Source of the DNA: an uncultured Kordia sp.
GTDB taxonomy: Bacteria; Bacteroidota; Bacteroidia; Flavobacteriales; Flavobacteriaceae
Direction of reading: 5' to 3'
DNA: 64,000 nucleotides
Assembly: GCF_947489565.1 (NCBI RefSeq)
Contig: NZ_CANLEA010000004.1
Coordinates: 1 to 64,000 of the forward strand
A program made the position numbers and the translations under genes. The notes below the pieces were generated by a model, which was not told the DNA's origin, ran no database searches, and saw only the letters and a program-made list of their open reading frames with translations. Positions 9,803 through 20,500 of the stretch are shown piece by piece (the stretch's first letter is position 1; each line of letters starts with the position of its first letter).

Positions 9803-12800
9803 TTATATTATGATTTCATTGGTGTAGGTTTTTTGTATCGAGTCTAGTTGTTGCTGCACTAAATCGGATAGACTTTTGATTTGCGTATGCGAAAACATAT
9901 CTAAGAGATTTAATTCAATTCCAAATTGCTCGTTAATTTTGTTTATGAGAAACATTCCTTTGAGAGAGTTGCCGCCCAATTCAAAAAATTCTTGTGTGAT
10001 TCCTATTTGAGATAGGCTTAATATTTCTTCCCATATGGCTACAATTTGCGCATCCAAATCGTTTCTTGGAGCTTCATATTTTGTAGTGATATAAGTTGTG
10101 ATTTCACGTTCTGCCAAGACGTTTCTACGTATTTTTCCATTTTGATTCAATGGAAATTCTGTTACTTCATAGTAATGATTTGGCAGCATATAATTAGGCA
10201 ATTTTGCGCTCATATAATTGCGAAGCGTACTTTCATCATATATAGAATTCGCTAGCAAATACACTACTAAATCTTGAATCTTTTTATTGTATACGACTAC
10301 TGCTTGCGTAATGCCTGAAAATTGATTCAGGATATTTTCAATTTCTGCAGTTTCAATGCGATGTCCATTGATTTTTACCTGATCGTCAATTCTACCTAAA
10401 CATTCCAATTCGCCATTAGGCAACCATCTCGCCAAGTCTCCTGTTTTGTAGAGTGTAGGATATTGTTCGTTGGTTGGAAACGGATTGTTTATAAATTTCT
10501 TTGCATTTAAATCTTCGCGACCTAAATAGCCTAACGCTACGCCATCGCCACCAATACAGAGTTCGCCAACAACACCAATTGAGCAAAGTTGCTGCGTTTC
10601 ATTGAGTATATAAATACATGTATTTGCCAAAGGTTTTCCGATAGTTACCGCATCTACAGTGTCTATTTTTTTATAAGAAGACCAAATTGTAGTTTCTGTA
10701 GGACCGTACATATTGTACAGTGGTTTTTGTCGTAATTCTAGCAAGGTATTGACCAATTCTTTTGGCAATGCTTCTCCTCCAACCAATAGTGTTTTCAGTT
10801 GTTGCAACGCCGCTTTTCCTCCTTCTGATAATAAGATTTCTTGCATCAGCGAAGGTGTGGTTTGTAACTGATTTACACCATGCTTTTGTATAATTTCAGG
10901 AATACTCCATTTGGTTTCTAAGCGTTTTGCAAAGTAATTGGATTTGCGTTGTTGCTTTTGTATTGATTCGTTTAACTCTGAAACATATTTTAGATTCTCT
11001 AATACAATCGATTCTTCGATTCCATAGTCTATTAAACACGCTATTTCGTCAACTCCAATTGCTTTTATTTTTTTTATTTTATGAATACAAGAAGTAGGTG
11101 TTCCAAACAATCCGCTTGAATGATAGTAACGATCAAAAGCCATATTGATGATTGTATCCATATCATTTTCGATATCCAAATTCGCAGCTTCTGCCAACGG
11201 TTTTATTAAGTTTACAGAATGTCTTAGGTAGTTTTTAAATGGTTCTTCTACCGTATTTCGAACGTATTCATCATCATGACTCACAAACGTATGTAGCATT
11301 AACGCTATTTTTTTCGTTGTAGGATCATAACCATGAGTTTCCAAAGCCTTGCGATATGCTGTTATTTTTTCTTCTAATTCTTCTATGTTTTGTCCTAATA
11401 AGTGCGTTAAAATGTTGGCACCAATTTCTCCAGCATATTCAAATGTTTCAATGCTTCCTGCTGCCGTAATCCATATTTCAAGTGCATCTTGTACTGGTTT
11501 TGGATGCAATTGAATGTCTATCTCTTTGCCAAGACCATTCGTTCTTTTGATCGATTCTCCTTTCCACAGTTTGGTTAAGGTTTGAATGTGATCTCTCATG
11601 ATTTTATGACGATCTTCGTAGTTGTTTGGAGCCAATACAAAATCATTCGGATTCCATCCTGAAGCAATTGATAATTCAACGCGTCCATTGGACAAATTAT
11701 CTACCATAGACCATTCTTCTGCCACTCTAATTGGGTCGTGTAATGGCAAAACCACACTTCCTGAGCGTATGGTTACTTTTTCTGTTTTTACAGCTACAGC
11801 CGCCGCTGCAATTGACGGATTTGGATATGGATCACCAAACGTATGGAAATGTCGTTCTGGCACCCAAATTCCTGCAAAGTTGTACGCATCTGCAATTTCG
11901 GCTCCTTGTAATAATAAATTGTATTTATTTTGATTAGATTCCGCTTCTTGTGCTGCAAAGTAGAATAAACTAAAGTCCATCTCTTCAATCGTTTCTGTGA
12001 CCATCGGACGATCTGGTTGAATGACAACCGTATTGCTTCGTGTTAGTGTCCACAACAATTCAAGAATAGAAATATCAAAACTAATATTGGTCACTGCGAG
12101 CCATGTATCTTCTGGAAGCGCTTCGCCAAATTCATTATTTAATGCGATAAAAAAGTTGACTAAATTTTGATGCGATATGGCAACACCTTTAGGTTTTCCT
12201 GTTGTACCAGACGTATAAATTACGTACGCATTTTTAGTCGTGATTGTTGTTGGATTTTCATCAGAGTTTGAATTCCAAGTTTCAGAAGCATCTAAAAATA
12301 CCAATGTGCATTCTTTGTTGAAATCTATGAATGTAGTAATATCCTTTTTGGTCAATATCAACTGTGTATGACTATCTTTTAAGATGTATTGAATACGCTC
12401 TTCTGGATGCGAACTATCAATAGGTAAATATTGGTTTCCGCTTTTTAAAATTCCCAAAATCCCAATGATCATTTCTACAGAACGATCAACGCATAAGGCA
12501 ATGACTTGTGCTTTGTTTTTGGAAAGCGTGTTTATATGATTGGCTAGTTGATTTGATTTTTTATGTAATTCGGCATACGTCAATTCAGTATCTCCACTTA
12601 CCAATGCTATTTTTTCGGGAGTTTTTGTGACGGCATCTTCAAATAGATTTATAATTGTTTGGTTTGTATCGTATGAAAATGCTGTATCGTTAAACTCGTA
12701 TAACAGCTTAGAAGTTTCACTTTCAGACAAATAGCTAATATCTTTTATTTTTTGTGAAGGATCAGCCAACATTTCACCTAAAATATTTTCTAAATGCAAC

Positions 12801-14227
12801 ATTATGCGTTGTCCTTGAGACGCTTCATAAATGTCTGAATTATAGGTTAGTTGTAATTGTAAGTTTCCAACATTAAAAAAGTCAAAAGTATAATCTAGTT
12901 GACTTGTTTTTTTATCTGAAATTTGAAATGAGTTTACCGTAATGTCCTCTATTTGTTGTGATGATTGAGCTCGTAATTCTTCTTGATTGTGTAAAGTTAC
13001 CATCACATCAAACAGTGGAGAACGAGATATATCGCGTGCAAGCATTAGTTCATCTACTAACTCATCAAAAGGATATGCTTTGTGCGTATGTGCTTCGAGT
13101 AATTTGTTTTTTTGAATTGCCAATAATTCCTGAACCGTTTGGTCTTCTTCAAATTTAGTTCGTAACGCTAAAGTGTTTAAATAAAGTCCTATTTGCGCTT
13201 CTAACAAAGAATTGTCCCTATTTACCATAGGTGTTCCCAATATGATATCAGTTGCATTTGTGTACTTATAACATAATATGTTGACGCTCGCTAATAATAA
13301 CATAAAGAAGGAAATCTCTTCTTTTTTGGCAAATTCTTCTAGGGCTACGGTCAATTCAGGAGAAAAATCATGCTTTATCGTTCCTCCATTATAGGTTTTA
13401 ATACTTGGTCTAGTCACAAAACTAGGCATTTCAAGTTTTGGCAATTCTCCAGAAAATGTAGTCATCCAATATTCCGCAGCTTCTTTATATGAAGCATCTA
13501 AACGTTGTTTTTCATTCCAAACAGCATAATCTTTGTATTGAATCATCAATTCTGGCAAATTGATAGCTTGTCCATTTTTTAGACTTGTATATATTTGAAA
13601 GACTTCTTTGATAAAGATTTCTATGGACCAACCATCACTTATTATATGATGCATTATAAGCGAAACCACATGGCATTCTTCTGTCAATTGAAAAACGTTC
13701 ACTTTCCACAAAGGAGTTTCCGGTAGCGAGAAAGAATGATTATATACATCTGAAATTATCTGCTTGGCTCCTACTTCGTCCGTTTGTATGACTTCTAGAG
13801 AAAAGTTAATGAAATCTACAGGTACAATATATTGTCGAATTTCACGATCAGTTTCAGCTTCAAAATAGGTGCGCAAACTTTCATGACGCACCATCATTTG
13901 TTGAAACGCTTCTTCTAATAAGCTTAGCTCTAAAGGTCCCAAAATTTCAAATGATCTAGGAATCGTATATGCGGCGCTACTTCCTTGTAGTTGATGTAAA
14001 ATCCACATGCGATTTTGTGCAGATGTCAAAGGATATGACTTTTGTTCTTCTGCTTTTGGAATCATCATATCTGAACTTGAGAGCAACGTTATTAAATCAC
14101 TTTTATGCGCTTTAATTTCAGTAATAATAGGAGCTGTTAACACTCCTTTTGGAGCTTTGATTTTTAGCTCTCCATTTTCAACATTAAGTTGAACTCCTAA
14201 ATCATTAAGCTTTATAAATAATTTCAT
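9803..14227 (-). CDS. NRPS, one module with embedded luciferase-like monooxygenase (C-A[MOx]-T)
   Basis: 1474 aa. TubC_N docking domain 1-52 (KAPKG); C domain about 62-500 with HHIISDG at 193-199; A domain 510-1390; carrier Ser about 1421; tail TYTNEIII. A flavin-dependent luciferase-like monooxygenase domain (about 750-1095, nucleotides 10943-11980) is inserted between core motifs A4 (FDISILELL, 717-725) and A5 (NMYGPTE, 1172-1178). It starts DFSLFYFAA and contains GIWVPERHFH and SVVLPLHDPIRVAEEW, typical of the natural-product LLM family. The split A domain retains all motifs; its code DILQLGMIWK is close to the known Gly code DILQLGLIWK. MtaG/MelG-type modules in myxothiazol/melithiazol lines have a monooxygenase in a Gly A domain and yield a terminal amide by alpha-hydroxylation of Gly. 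A similar role here is inference, because the module sits mid-operon and has no release domain. Confidence 0.93.
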   Translation of the reverse strand: MKLFIKLNDLGVQLNVENGELKIKAPKGVLTAPIITEIKAHKSDLITLLSSSDMMIPKAEEQKSYPLTSAQNRMWILHQLQGSSAAYTIPRSFEILGPLELSLLEEAFQQMMVRHESLRTYFEAETDREIRQYIVPVDFINFSLEVIQTDEVGAKQIISDVYNHSFSLPETPLWKVNVFQLTEECHVVSLIMHHIISDGWSIEIFIKEVFQIYTSLKNGQAINLPELMIQYKDYAVWNEKQRLDASYKEAAEYWMTTFSGELPKLEMPSFVTRPSIKTYNGGTIKHDFSPELTVALEEFAKKEEISFFMLLLASVNILCYKYTNATDIILGTPMVNRDNSLLEAQIGLYLNTLALRTKFEEDQTVQELLAIQKNKLLEAHTHKAYPFDELVDELMLARDISRSPLFDVMVTLHNQEELRAQSSQQIEDITVNSFQISDKKTSQLDYTFDFFNVGNLQLQLTYNSDIYEASQGQRIMLHLENILGEMLADPSQKIKDISYLSESETSKLLYEFNDTAFSYDTNQTIINLFEDAVTKTPEKIALVSGDTELTYAELHKKSNQLANHINTLSKNKAQVIALCVDRSVEMIIGILGILKSGNQYLPIDSSHPEERIQYILKDSHTQLILTKKDITTFIDFNKECTLVFLDASETWNSNSDENPTTITTKNAYVIYTSGTTGKPKGVAISHQNLVNFFIALNNEFGEALPEDTWLAVTNISFDISILELLWTLTRSNTVVIQPDRPMVTETIEEMDFSLFYFAAQEAESNQNKYNLLLQGAEIADAYNFAGIWVPERHFHTFGDPYPNPSIAAAAVAVKTEKVTIRSGSVVLPLHDPIRVAEEWSMVDNLSNGRVELSIASGWNPNDFVLAPNNYEDRHKIMRDHIQTLTKLWKGESIKRTNGLGKEIDIQLHPKPVQDALEIWITAAGSIETFEYAGEIGANILTHLLGQNIEELEEKITAYRKALETHGYDPTTKKIALMLHTFVSHDDEYVRNTVEEPFKNYLRHSVNLIKPLAEAANLDIENDMDTIINMAFDRYYHSSGLFGTPTSCIHKIKKIKAIGVDEIACLIDYGIEESIVLENLKYVSELNESIQKQQRKSNYFAKRLETKWSIPEIIQKHGVNQLQTTPSLMQEILLSEGGKAALQQLKTLLVGGEALPKELVNTLLELRQKPLYNMYGPTETTIWSSYKKIDTVDAVTIGKPLANTCIYILNETQQLCSIGVVGELCIGGDGVALGYLGREDLNAKKFINNPFPTNEQYPTLYKTGDLARWLPNGELECLGRIDDQVKINGHRIETAEIENILNQFSGITQAVVVYNKKIQDLVVYLLANSIYDESTLRNYMSAKLPNYMLPNHYYEVTEFPLNQNGKIRRNVLAEREITTYITTKYEAPRNDLDAQIVAIWEEILSLSQIGITQEFFELGGNSLKGMFLINKINEQFGIELNLLDMFSHTQIKSLSDLVQQQLDSIQKTYTNEIII

Positions 14228-14246
14228 TTTTTCAATTATTTCTTCA

Positions 14247-17200
14247 TTATATCACAAATTCTTCAAAATCACCTTCTATTGCTACATCATCTCCTCCAGT
14301 AACTGTAATGAGTTGTGCCATACTTTCGATGGTATTACTGGCAAATAGATTTTTCATTTGTAATGAAATTGCTTCAAACTCTTTGTTAATTTCATTTATG
14401 AGCGTTATTGCCAATAAACTATGACCTCCTAATTCAAAGAAACTATTCGTTACTCCTATTTTTTCTACTCCTAGTATTTGCTTCCATATGTTGACTAATT
14501 TTTCTTCAACATCATTTCTAGGTGCTATATATTCAGTAGCTATCAAACCTTCTGCTACCTTGAAATCTGGCAGTAATTTTCTATCTATTTTTCCGTGAAC
14601 ATTTATAGGCAGTTTTTCCAATTCCACATAGTACGAAGGCAACATGTATGAAGGCAATTTTTCTGCTAAAATTGTTCGGATTTGCGTTTTGGAAGGACTA
14701 TTTTCAGTGTGTAACCAATATAAAACAATGGCAGCTTCATTATTTACTTCTTGTATAGAAGCTACTGCTTGGGTAATTCCTTCGAGTTCTTGCGCCGTAT
14801 TTTCAATTTCCCCAAGTTCTATTCTGTATCCTCTGAGTTTTACTTGCGTATCTTTTCTACCTTCAAAAACCAAATTCCCGTCAGGAAGCCATTTTGCCAA
14901 GTCACCCGTTCGGTATAACATTTCTCCTTCTTTAAAAGGATGCGGAATGAATTTTTCTTTCGTCAGTGTTTCATTGCCCAAATATCCTTGCGTCAATCCT
15001 GCTCCAGAAATACATAATTCACCAATAAAACCAACTGGAAGCAGCTCCGTTGTTTCCGTATCGAGTACATATACTTGTCTGTTTTTAATTGGCTTTCCAA
15101 TAGGAATTACAGGTTCATTTCCTACTACTTTATAATAGGTGGCACATACTGTGCTTTCTGTGGGTCCGTAAGTATTGTACACAGGAATTTTGCTGTACAA
15201 TTCATCTATATAATCAACTTGTAAAGCATCGCCTCCACTGATCAATACTCTGAGCTTTAGATTAAAGTCTTGATGATGTTGATTCAGGTATTGCAACGCA
15301 TAAGGATTTGTACTTAATAATGTAATTCCATGCTTTTCACAAGCGTTAAACATGGCTTGAAAGTCTGCTTTTTCTTCATGAAAAACCAATGTTCCGCCAC
15401 TTATTAAAATTGGATATATTTCTTCAATAGACGTATCAAAGGCAATGCTTGCTTGTTGTAAAACGCTGTCCGATTCGTTGACTTCAAAGTACGTAGCAAA
15501 GGTGCTTACATAATCGATAAGCGATGCATGTGTAATTGGAATTCCTTTTGGTTTCCCTGTAGAACCTGAAGTAAATATTATATAAGCAGCACCATTTTGT
15601 GTTGCTTTTGAAACATATTCACCACTGTAGTTTACGATGTTTTCTTGAACCATTTGTAGCATGGTTTCATCAATGACAACGGTACAATTGCTTGCGTTTT
15701 CTATGTGTTTTTTTCTTGCTTCCGGATAATTTGGATCTATCGGAATATAGGTTGCGCCCAATTTCATCACTCCCAAAATGGTAAGAATTGACCAACTGTT
15801 TCCATCCATTGCAATTCCGACAAAATCACCTTTTTTAAGATGCAGTACTTCTTCTAAATACTGTGCTATTTGATTGCTTATGATATCAACCTCTGCATAA
15901 CTTTTTTGTGTTCCAGTATTTACTAATGCTAGTTTTTCTGGAAATTTCACTGCATTCTCTGTAATAAAATCTACAACTGTTTTTTCGTGTTGTAAAGGTT
16001 CATTTTTATGATTGAATTGCTCACAAATCATTTCTTTTTCTGTCGCATCAACCAATGAAATGGAATGAAGCGGCGTATTTGGATTGGCAATTCCTGCAGC
16101 TACAAATTTTTCAAAAGAATGCAATAATTGCTGTATGAATTCGGCTTTGTAAATATCTGTGTTGTATTCTACACTGAGTGTTAATTGATCATTTCGTTCA
16201 ATAAACACAAAACTCATGTCCAATTGACTTACTCCTTTTTCGACCTCATCATATTCAGATATTTTCAGGTTGTGCAATTCATCCTGAGTATCTAAATGCA
16301 TGGTTTGATGATTTTGCAACAATACCATGATGTCAAACAATGGAGATCTACTAGCGTCATTTGGTAATACGAGCTGATTCAATAGTTTATTGAACGGATA
16401 TTCTTTATGCTCGTATGTTTTGAGTAATGTTTCCTTTTGATTTTTCAGAAAATCTATGAAAGATTGTGTTTTTTCAAACTGTGTTCTAATGGCTAATGCA
16501 TTGGAATACAAACCTATTTGATCTTCTAAATCGGGATGTTCTCTTCCTGCAACGGTAGTTCCTAGCGTGATGTCGTACTGATTGGTATATTTGGAAAACG
16601 TACCATTCAATCCGCCCAAAATCACCATAAATAATGTAAGTTGGTGTTTTTTGGTAAATGAATTTAGTTGTTGTGTAAATTCTGGAGAAAAATCATGATG
16701 CAATAATGTTCCTGCATAGGTACGAACTTTTGGTCGCGGATTGTCACTTAAGTTCAATACGGGCGAAAGCGTCTCAAATTGTTCTTTCCAAAAAGCTAAC
16801 TTTTTATCGTACGCTTCACCATTCAATTCCTTGTTCAACCATTCGCTGTAATCTTTGTATTGCAGTGGCAAGTTTTTCTTAACAGACTCTTTTCCAGATA
16901 ATAGCTGCTGATATTCTTCAATAACTTCTTTCGTAAAAATCTGCAACGACCAACCATCACTGATAATATGATGCATGACAAACAATAGTATATGAACTTT
17001 CGTTTCTAGTTTAAATACATTTGCTCTCACTAAAAGATCTTTTTCTAGATGAAAAGGAGTTTGGTATTTTTCATCTAATTTTTGATGCAATGCGTCTTTC
17101 GATAACTGGCTACAATCTTCACTTTCTAATTCAAAATTAATAGCTTCATTTTCTAGAATTCGCTGTCGTACATTCCCGTCTTCTTTGATGACAAATTGTG

Positions 17201-17561
17201 TACGGAGCGATTCATGTTTTTGAATCACATTTTTAAAAGCACTTTGTAAAATAGTGGTGTCTAAATCTCCTTCTATCTTAAGTGTAGCCGTTAAATTATA
17301 TGCTGTATCGCCGCCCAAATGCTCGTGAATAAACCATAAGGAATATTGTGTTGGACTTACGCTGTAATCTTCTGCAAAAGGCGCTTTGGGTATTTTTATA
17401 TTGCTTGATAACAACTTTAAAAGATACGCTTTGTGCTCATTAATTTCTGCAATCAATTCTTTGGTCAACGTTCCTTTGGGAGCATTGACTTTTAGACCTC
17501 CATTTTCATTGCGAAGGTGAATATTTAACGCTAAAAGTTTTTCTAATAAATCGTTTTTCAA
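14247..17561 (-). CDS. NRPS, one module (C-A-T)
   Basis: 1104 aa. TubC_N-type docking domain 1-52 (KVNAPKG), condensation domain about 65-500 (HHIISDGWSLQ near 195), adenylation domain about 515-1000 (FTSGSTGKPKG, NTYGPTESTVC), carrier Ser about 1048 (LGGHSL), then an acidic tail ending DFEEFVI. The hand-read A-domain code is DTESIGTVCK, identical to that of the second A domain of the first synthetase (26499-35189). The surrounding sequence is also very close (both carry FDTSIEE and LSTNPYALQ), which suggests domain duplication and the same substrate used twice. D-x-E codes often belong to polar or basic residues, but I cannot name the amino acid. Flanking gaps are 12 and 19 bp. Confidence 0.95.
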   Translation of the reverse strand: MKNDLLEKLLALNIHLRNENGGLKVNAPKGTLTKELIAEINEHKAYLLKLLSSNIKIPKAPFAEDYSVSPTQYSLWFIHEHLGGDTAYNLTATLKIEGDLDTTILQSAFKNVIQKHESLRTQFVIKEDGNVRQRILENEAINFELESEDCSQLSKDALHQKLDEKYQTPFHLEKDLLVRANVFKLETKVHILLFVMHHIISDGWSLQIFTKEVIEEYQQLLSGKESVKKNLPLQYKDYSEWLNKELNGEAYDKKLAFWKEQFETLSPVLNLSDNPRPKVRTYAGTLLHHDFSPEFTQQLNSFTKKHQLTLFMVILGGLNGTFSKYTNQYDITLGTTVAGREHPDLEDQIGLYSNALAIRTQFEKTQSFIDFLKNQKETLLKTYEHKEYPFNKLLNQLVLPNDASRSPLFDIMVLLQNHQTMHLDTQDELHNLKISEYDEVEKGVSQLDMSFVFIERNDQLTLSVEYNTDIYKAEFIQQLLHSFEKFVAAGIANPNTPLHSISLVDATEKEMICEQFNHKNEPLQHEKTVVDFITENAVKFPEKLALVNTGTQKSYAEVDIISNQIAQYLEEVLHLKKGDFVGIAMDGNSWSILTILGVMKLGATYIPIDPNYPEARKKHIENASNCTVVIDETMLQMVQENIVNYSGEYVSKATQNGAAYIIFTSGSTGKPKGIPITHASLIDYVSTFATYFEVNESDSVLQQASIAFDTSIEEIYPILISGGTLVFHEEKADFQAMFNACEKHGITLLSTNPYALQYLNQHHQDFNLKLRVLISGGDALQVDYIDELYSKIPVYNTYGPTESTVCATYYKVVGNEPVIPIGKPIKNRQVYVLDTETTELLPVGFIGELCISGAGLTQGYLGNETLTKEKFIPHPFKEGEMLYRTGDLAKWLPDGNLVFEGRKDTQVKLRGYRIELGEIENTAQELEGITQAVASIQEVNNEAAIVLYWLHTENSPSKTQIRTILAEKLPSYMLPSYYVELEKLPINVHGKIDRKLLPDFKVAEGLIATEYIAPRNDVEEKLVNIWKQILGVEKIGVTNSFFELGGHSLLAITLINEINKEFEAISLQMKNLFASNTIESMAQLITVTGGDDVAIEGDFEEFVI

Positions 17562-17573
17562 AATTGTTGTCTT

Positions 17574-20500
17574 TTATAAAATAATTTCATCCATATCTTC
17601 AGAGATATCTTCACTTTGTTGTTGCTGTAATGTTGAAAAGTGAATTACTTTTGATAAATCTTGTATGGTAAGGGATTCGTATAAGTTTTCGATTGATAAT
17701 GCAATATCAAATGTTCTATTAATAGTATTCATAATGGTTACAGCTTGTAAACTGTTTCCTCCGATTTCAAAGAAATTGTCTAAAATTCCTAGTTTTTTAG
17801 AAGCAACGTTTAATTGTGTTGACCAAATATTCACCAGACTTTGTTGTATTTCATTTTCAGGAGCTTTGTACGCTTCTGTTTTTACAACATCTTCGGTAAG
17901 TGCAGGCAATGCTTTACGATCAATTTTTCCAGTTCTGGTTAAGGGAAAAGAAGTAAGTTGTACATATACTGATGGTATCATATACGCTGGCAAACGATCT
18001 TTTAAAGCTATTTTGAAAACAGGTGTTTCTTTTTGTTGACCTGTGTAATAACAGGTAATATATTCTTTATTTTCCCATGTTTGCACTAGCACTTCTGCTT
18101 TGGTAATGTCTTCCAATTCCGAGACTTGAAGAGCAATTTCAGAAAGTTCAATACGATATCCATTTATTTTTACCTGCGTATCTTTTCTTCCTAAATAAAC
18201 AATAGTACCATCAGGAAAACGTTTTCCGATATCTCCAGAACGGTAACTAAACAACTCTGGATTTTCAGCATCTTGTGTAAATACTGCTTTGGTTTTTTCT
18301 GCTAGATTTAAATATCCTTTGGAGATATATTTGCTCTTAAAAACAATTTCTCCTTCTTCATACATCGCCGCTTCTTTTCCTGTGGCATCTACAATAAATA
18401 CTTCTGTTTCTGCAACAGTACTTCCTAAATGCAAACTGCTTTTATGCATTTGGGAGCTATGTTGCAAAAAGTGCTGCGATACAATTGTGGCTTCCGTAGG
18501 TCCATAATCGTTGACTAAGAAAGCATCTTTTGGAAAGTGTTTTTTGAAGGTTTCAAAATCTGATGCATACGACGCTTCTCCTCCTAAATCGATCAAACGT
18601 ACCGTTTCTAACACTTTATTTTCTGGCAATGTAGCTATAAAATAACGGTAGATTGTTGGCACCATGTGAATGATAGATACTTTTTCCTGAGTAAGCCAAT
18701 CTCCCAAAGTTGCCAATCCTTTTTCTGGAATCGCATAAAAACTTACGGTAGCTCCATTTAAAATTGCTCCATAAATATCTTTTACAGAAGCATCAAAACT
18801 ATAGGTAGAAAATACACTTAGGTTGTCTGTATTGGAGATCGCTACATTGTTCGTGTAAATACGAATGTAATGCAGCATATTTCGTTGCGTTTGCACAACT
18901 CCTTTTGGATTTCCAGTGGATCCAGAAGTGTATAATACATACGCTTCATCCGTTGGGTTACTTGTATTTATTGGGTTTGCAACAGTGCGATCATTTTGTA
19001 TGGTATCTGACAATTTGATCAAGATTAATGCTGGAAGTATCGCTTTTAGCTGTAAAACTTTAGCTTCTATAGCAGCATCATAAACAATGACATTACACTG
19101 TGCATCTTCAAGGATGAACTGAATCCGTTGTATTGGATTTTCTAAATCAATGGGCACATACGCGTGTCCTGATTTTAAAACACCTAACATTCCTATTACT
19201 GTATTCTCGTTATGAGAAACTAGCAAGGCAATTCTTTCTGTATGCTGCGCATGCGCTGTAATTTTTTCAGCTAGTTGATTCGCATAGTTGTTAATTGTTT
19301 GATAGGTAAATTTTTGATCGTTCGCAGTTACAGCAATAGCATCTGCGTATAATGCTGCTTGTTTTTCAAAGCGTTGTGCAACTGTTTGCTCAATTTCTTC
19401 AGCTTCAAAACGTGTAAAAGCACGTTGTGGCAATTCTTGTGTGAATTGTGGGACATTTTCAAAAGCGGTTACTGCTGCGATCGTTTTTGAAGTTTCGCTC
19501 ACCATTTGCGTTAGAATATCAACATAAGTATGCATCCACAATGCAATGGTTTCTTTTGAAAAAAGCTGATCGTTATATACACAATCAACTGTATAACCAT
19601 TGGTAAAGCTTTTTACATAACATTCTAAGTCAAACTTTGGCGGAAGCTCAGTAGTTTCAAACTCCATTTCTGTAATGTCCAAGGTTTCATTCGCTGCTCC
19701 AAAGTCTACCATATTCAGAAATACGGGACTTATAGGAAATTTATCTTTTTGCGTGATTCCTAAGTTTTCCAAGATATTTTCAAACGGATAACTTTGATGT
19801 GTCAATCCTTCCGTAAGTGTTGCATGTACTTGTTGCATCCATTCTTTGAGAGACAATTGTTCGTCAATAGTATCTCTCAACATCAACGTATTTAAAAAAC
19901 AACCTGCGACATCATTGATTTGATAATGATTGCGATTCGCCACAGGAATTCCTACAATGCTATCATTTTCATACGTAAGCTTATAAACTAAAATTTTAAA
20001 CGCTGCCAGAAACATGGTAAATGTACTGATATTTTGCTGAGCAGCATTTTCTATAATCTTTTGTTGTATTTCTTTTTCAATAACAATTTTACATACGGAT
20101 GCTTTGGATTGTATCGTTTCTGGAAAATCTGTTGGCAATTGTAGGTATGCGCGCGGTTCTTTTAATTGCTCTTCCCAATATTGCTTTTGATAGATAAACT
20201 CTTCCGTATTTTCGCGTTCATTTTGCCATGCTGCATATTCTTTATATTGAATAGACAATGATGGAAGGTTTGAGACGGTTTGCGTAGCTTCTTGCTCGTA
20301 TAGTTTCATTAAATCTCGATACAAGATGTGAACTGACCAACCATCGCAAATGCTATGATGAATATTGAAATATAGTTTTGTGTCTGTACTAGAAACTTTA
20401 AACAAAGGATACTGCGTAAGATCAAAAATATGATCAAAAGCATAATCTATAGCCTCAGCTTCCGAAGCAGAACGATGCAATTTTACATGATTTGGTTCAT

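Noticed and set aside
11622-12027. Overlapping small ORFs on both strands around the monooxygenase insert
   Set aside because: They are shadows of the NRPS reading frame; the inserted domain itself is in frame with the flanking A-domain motifs.
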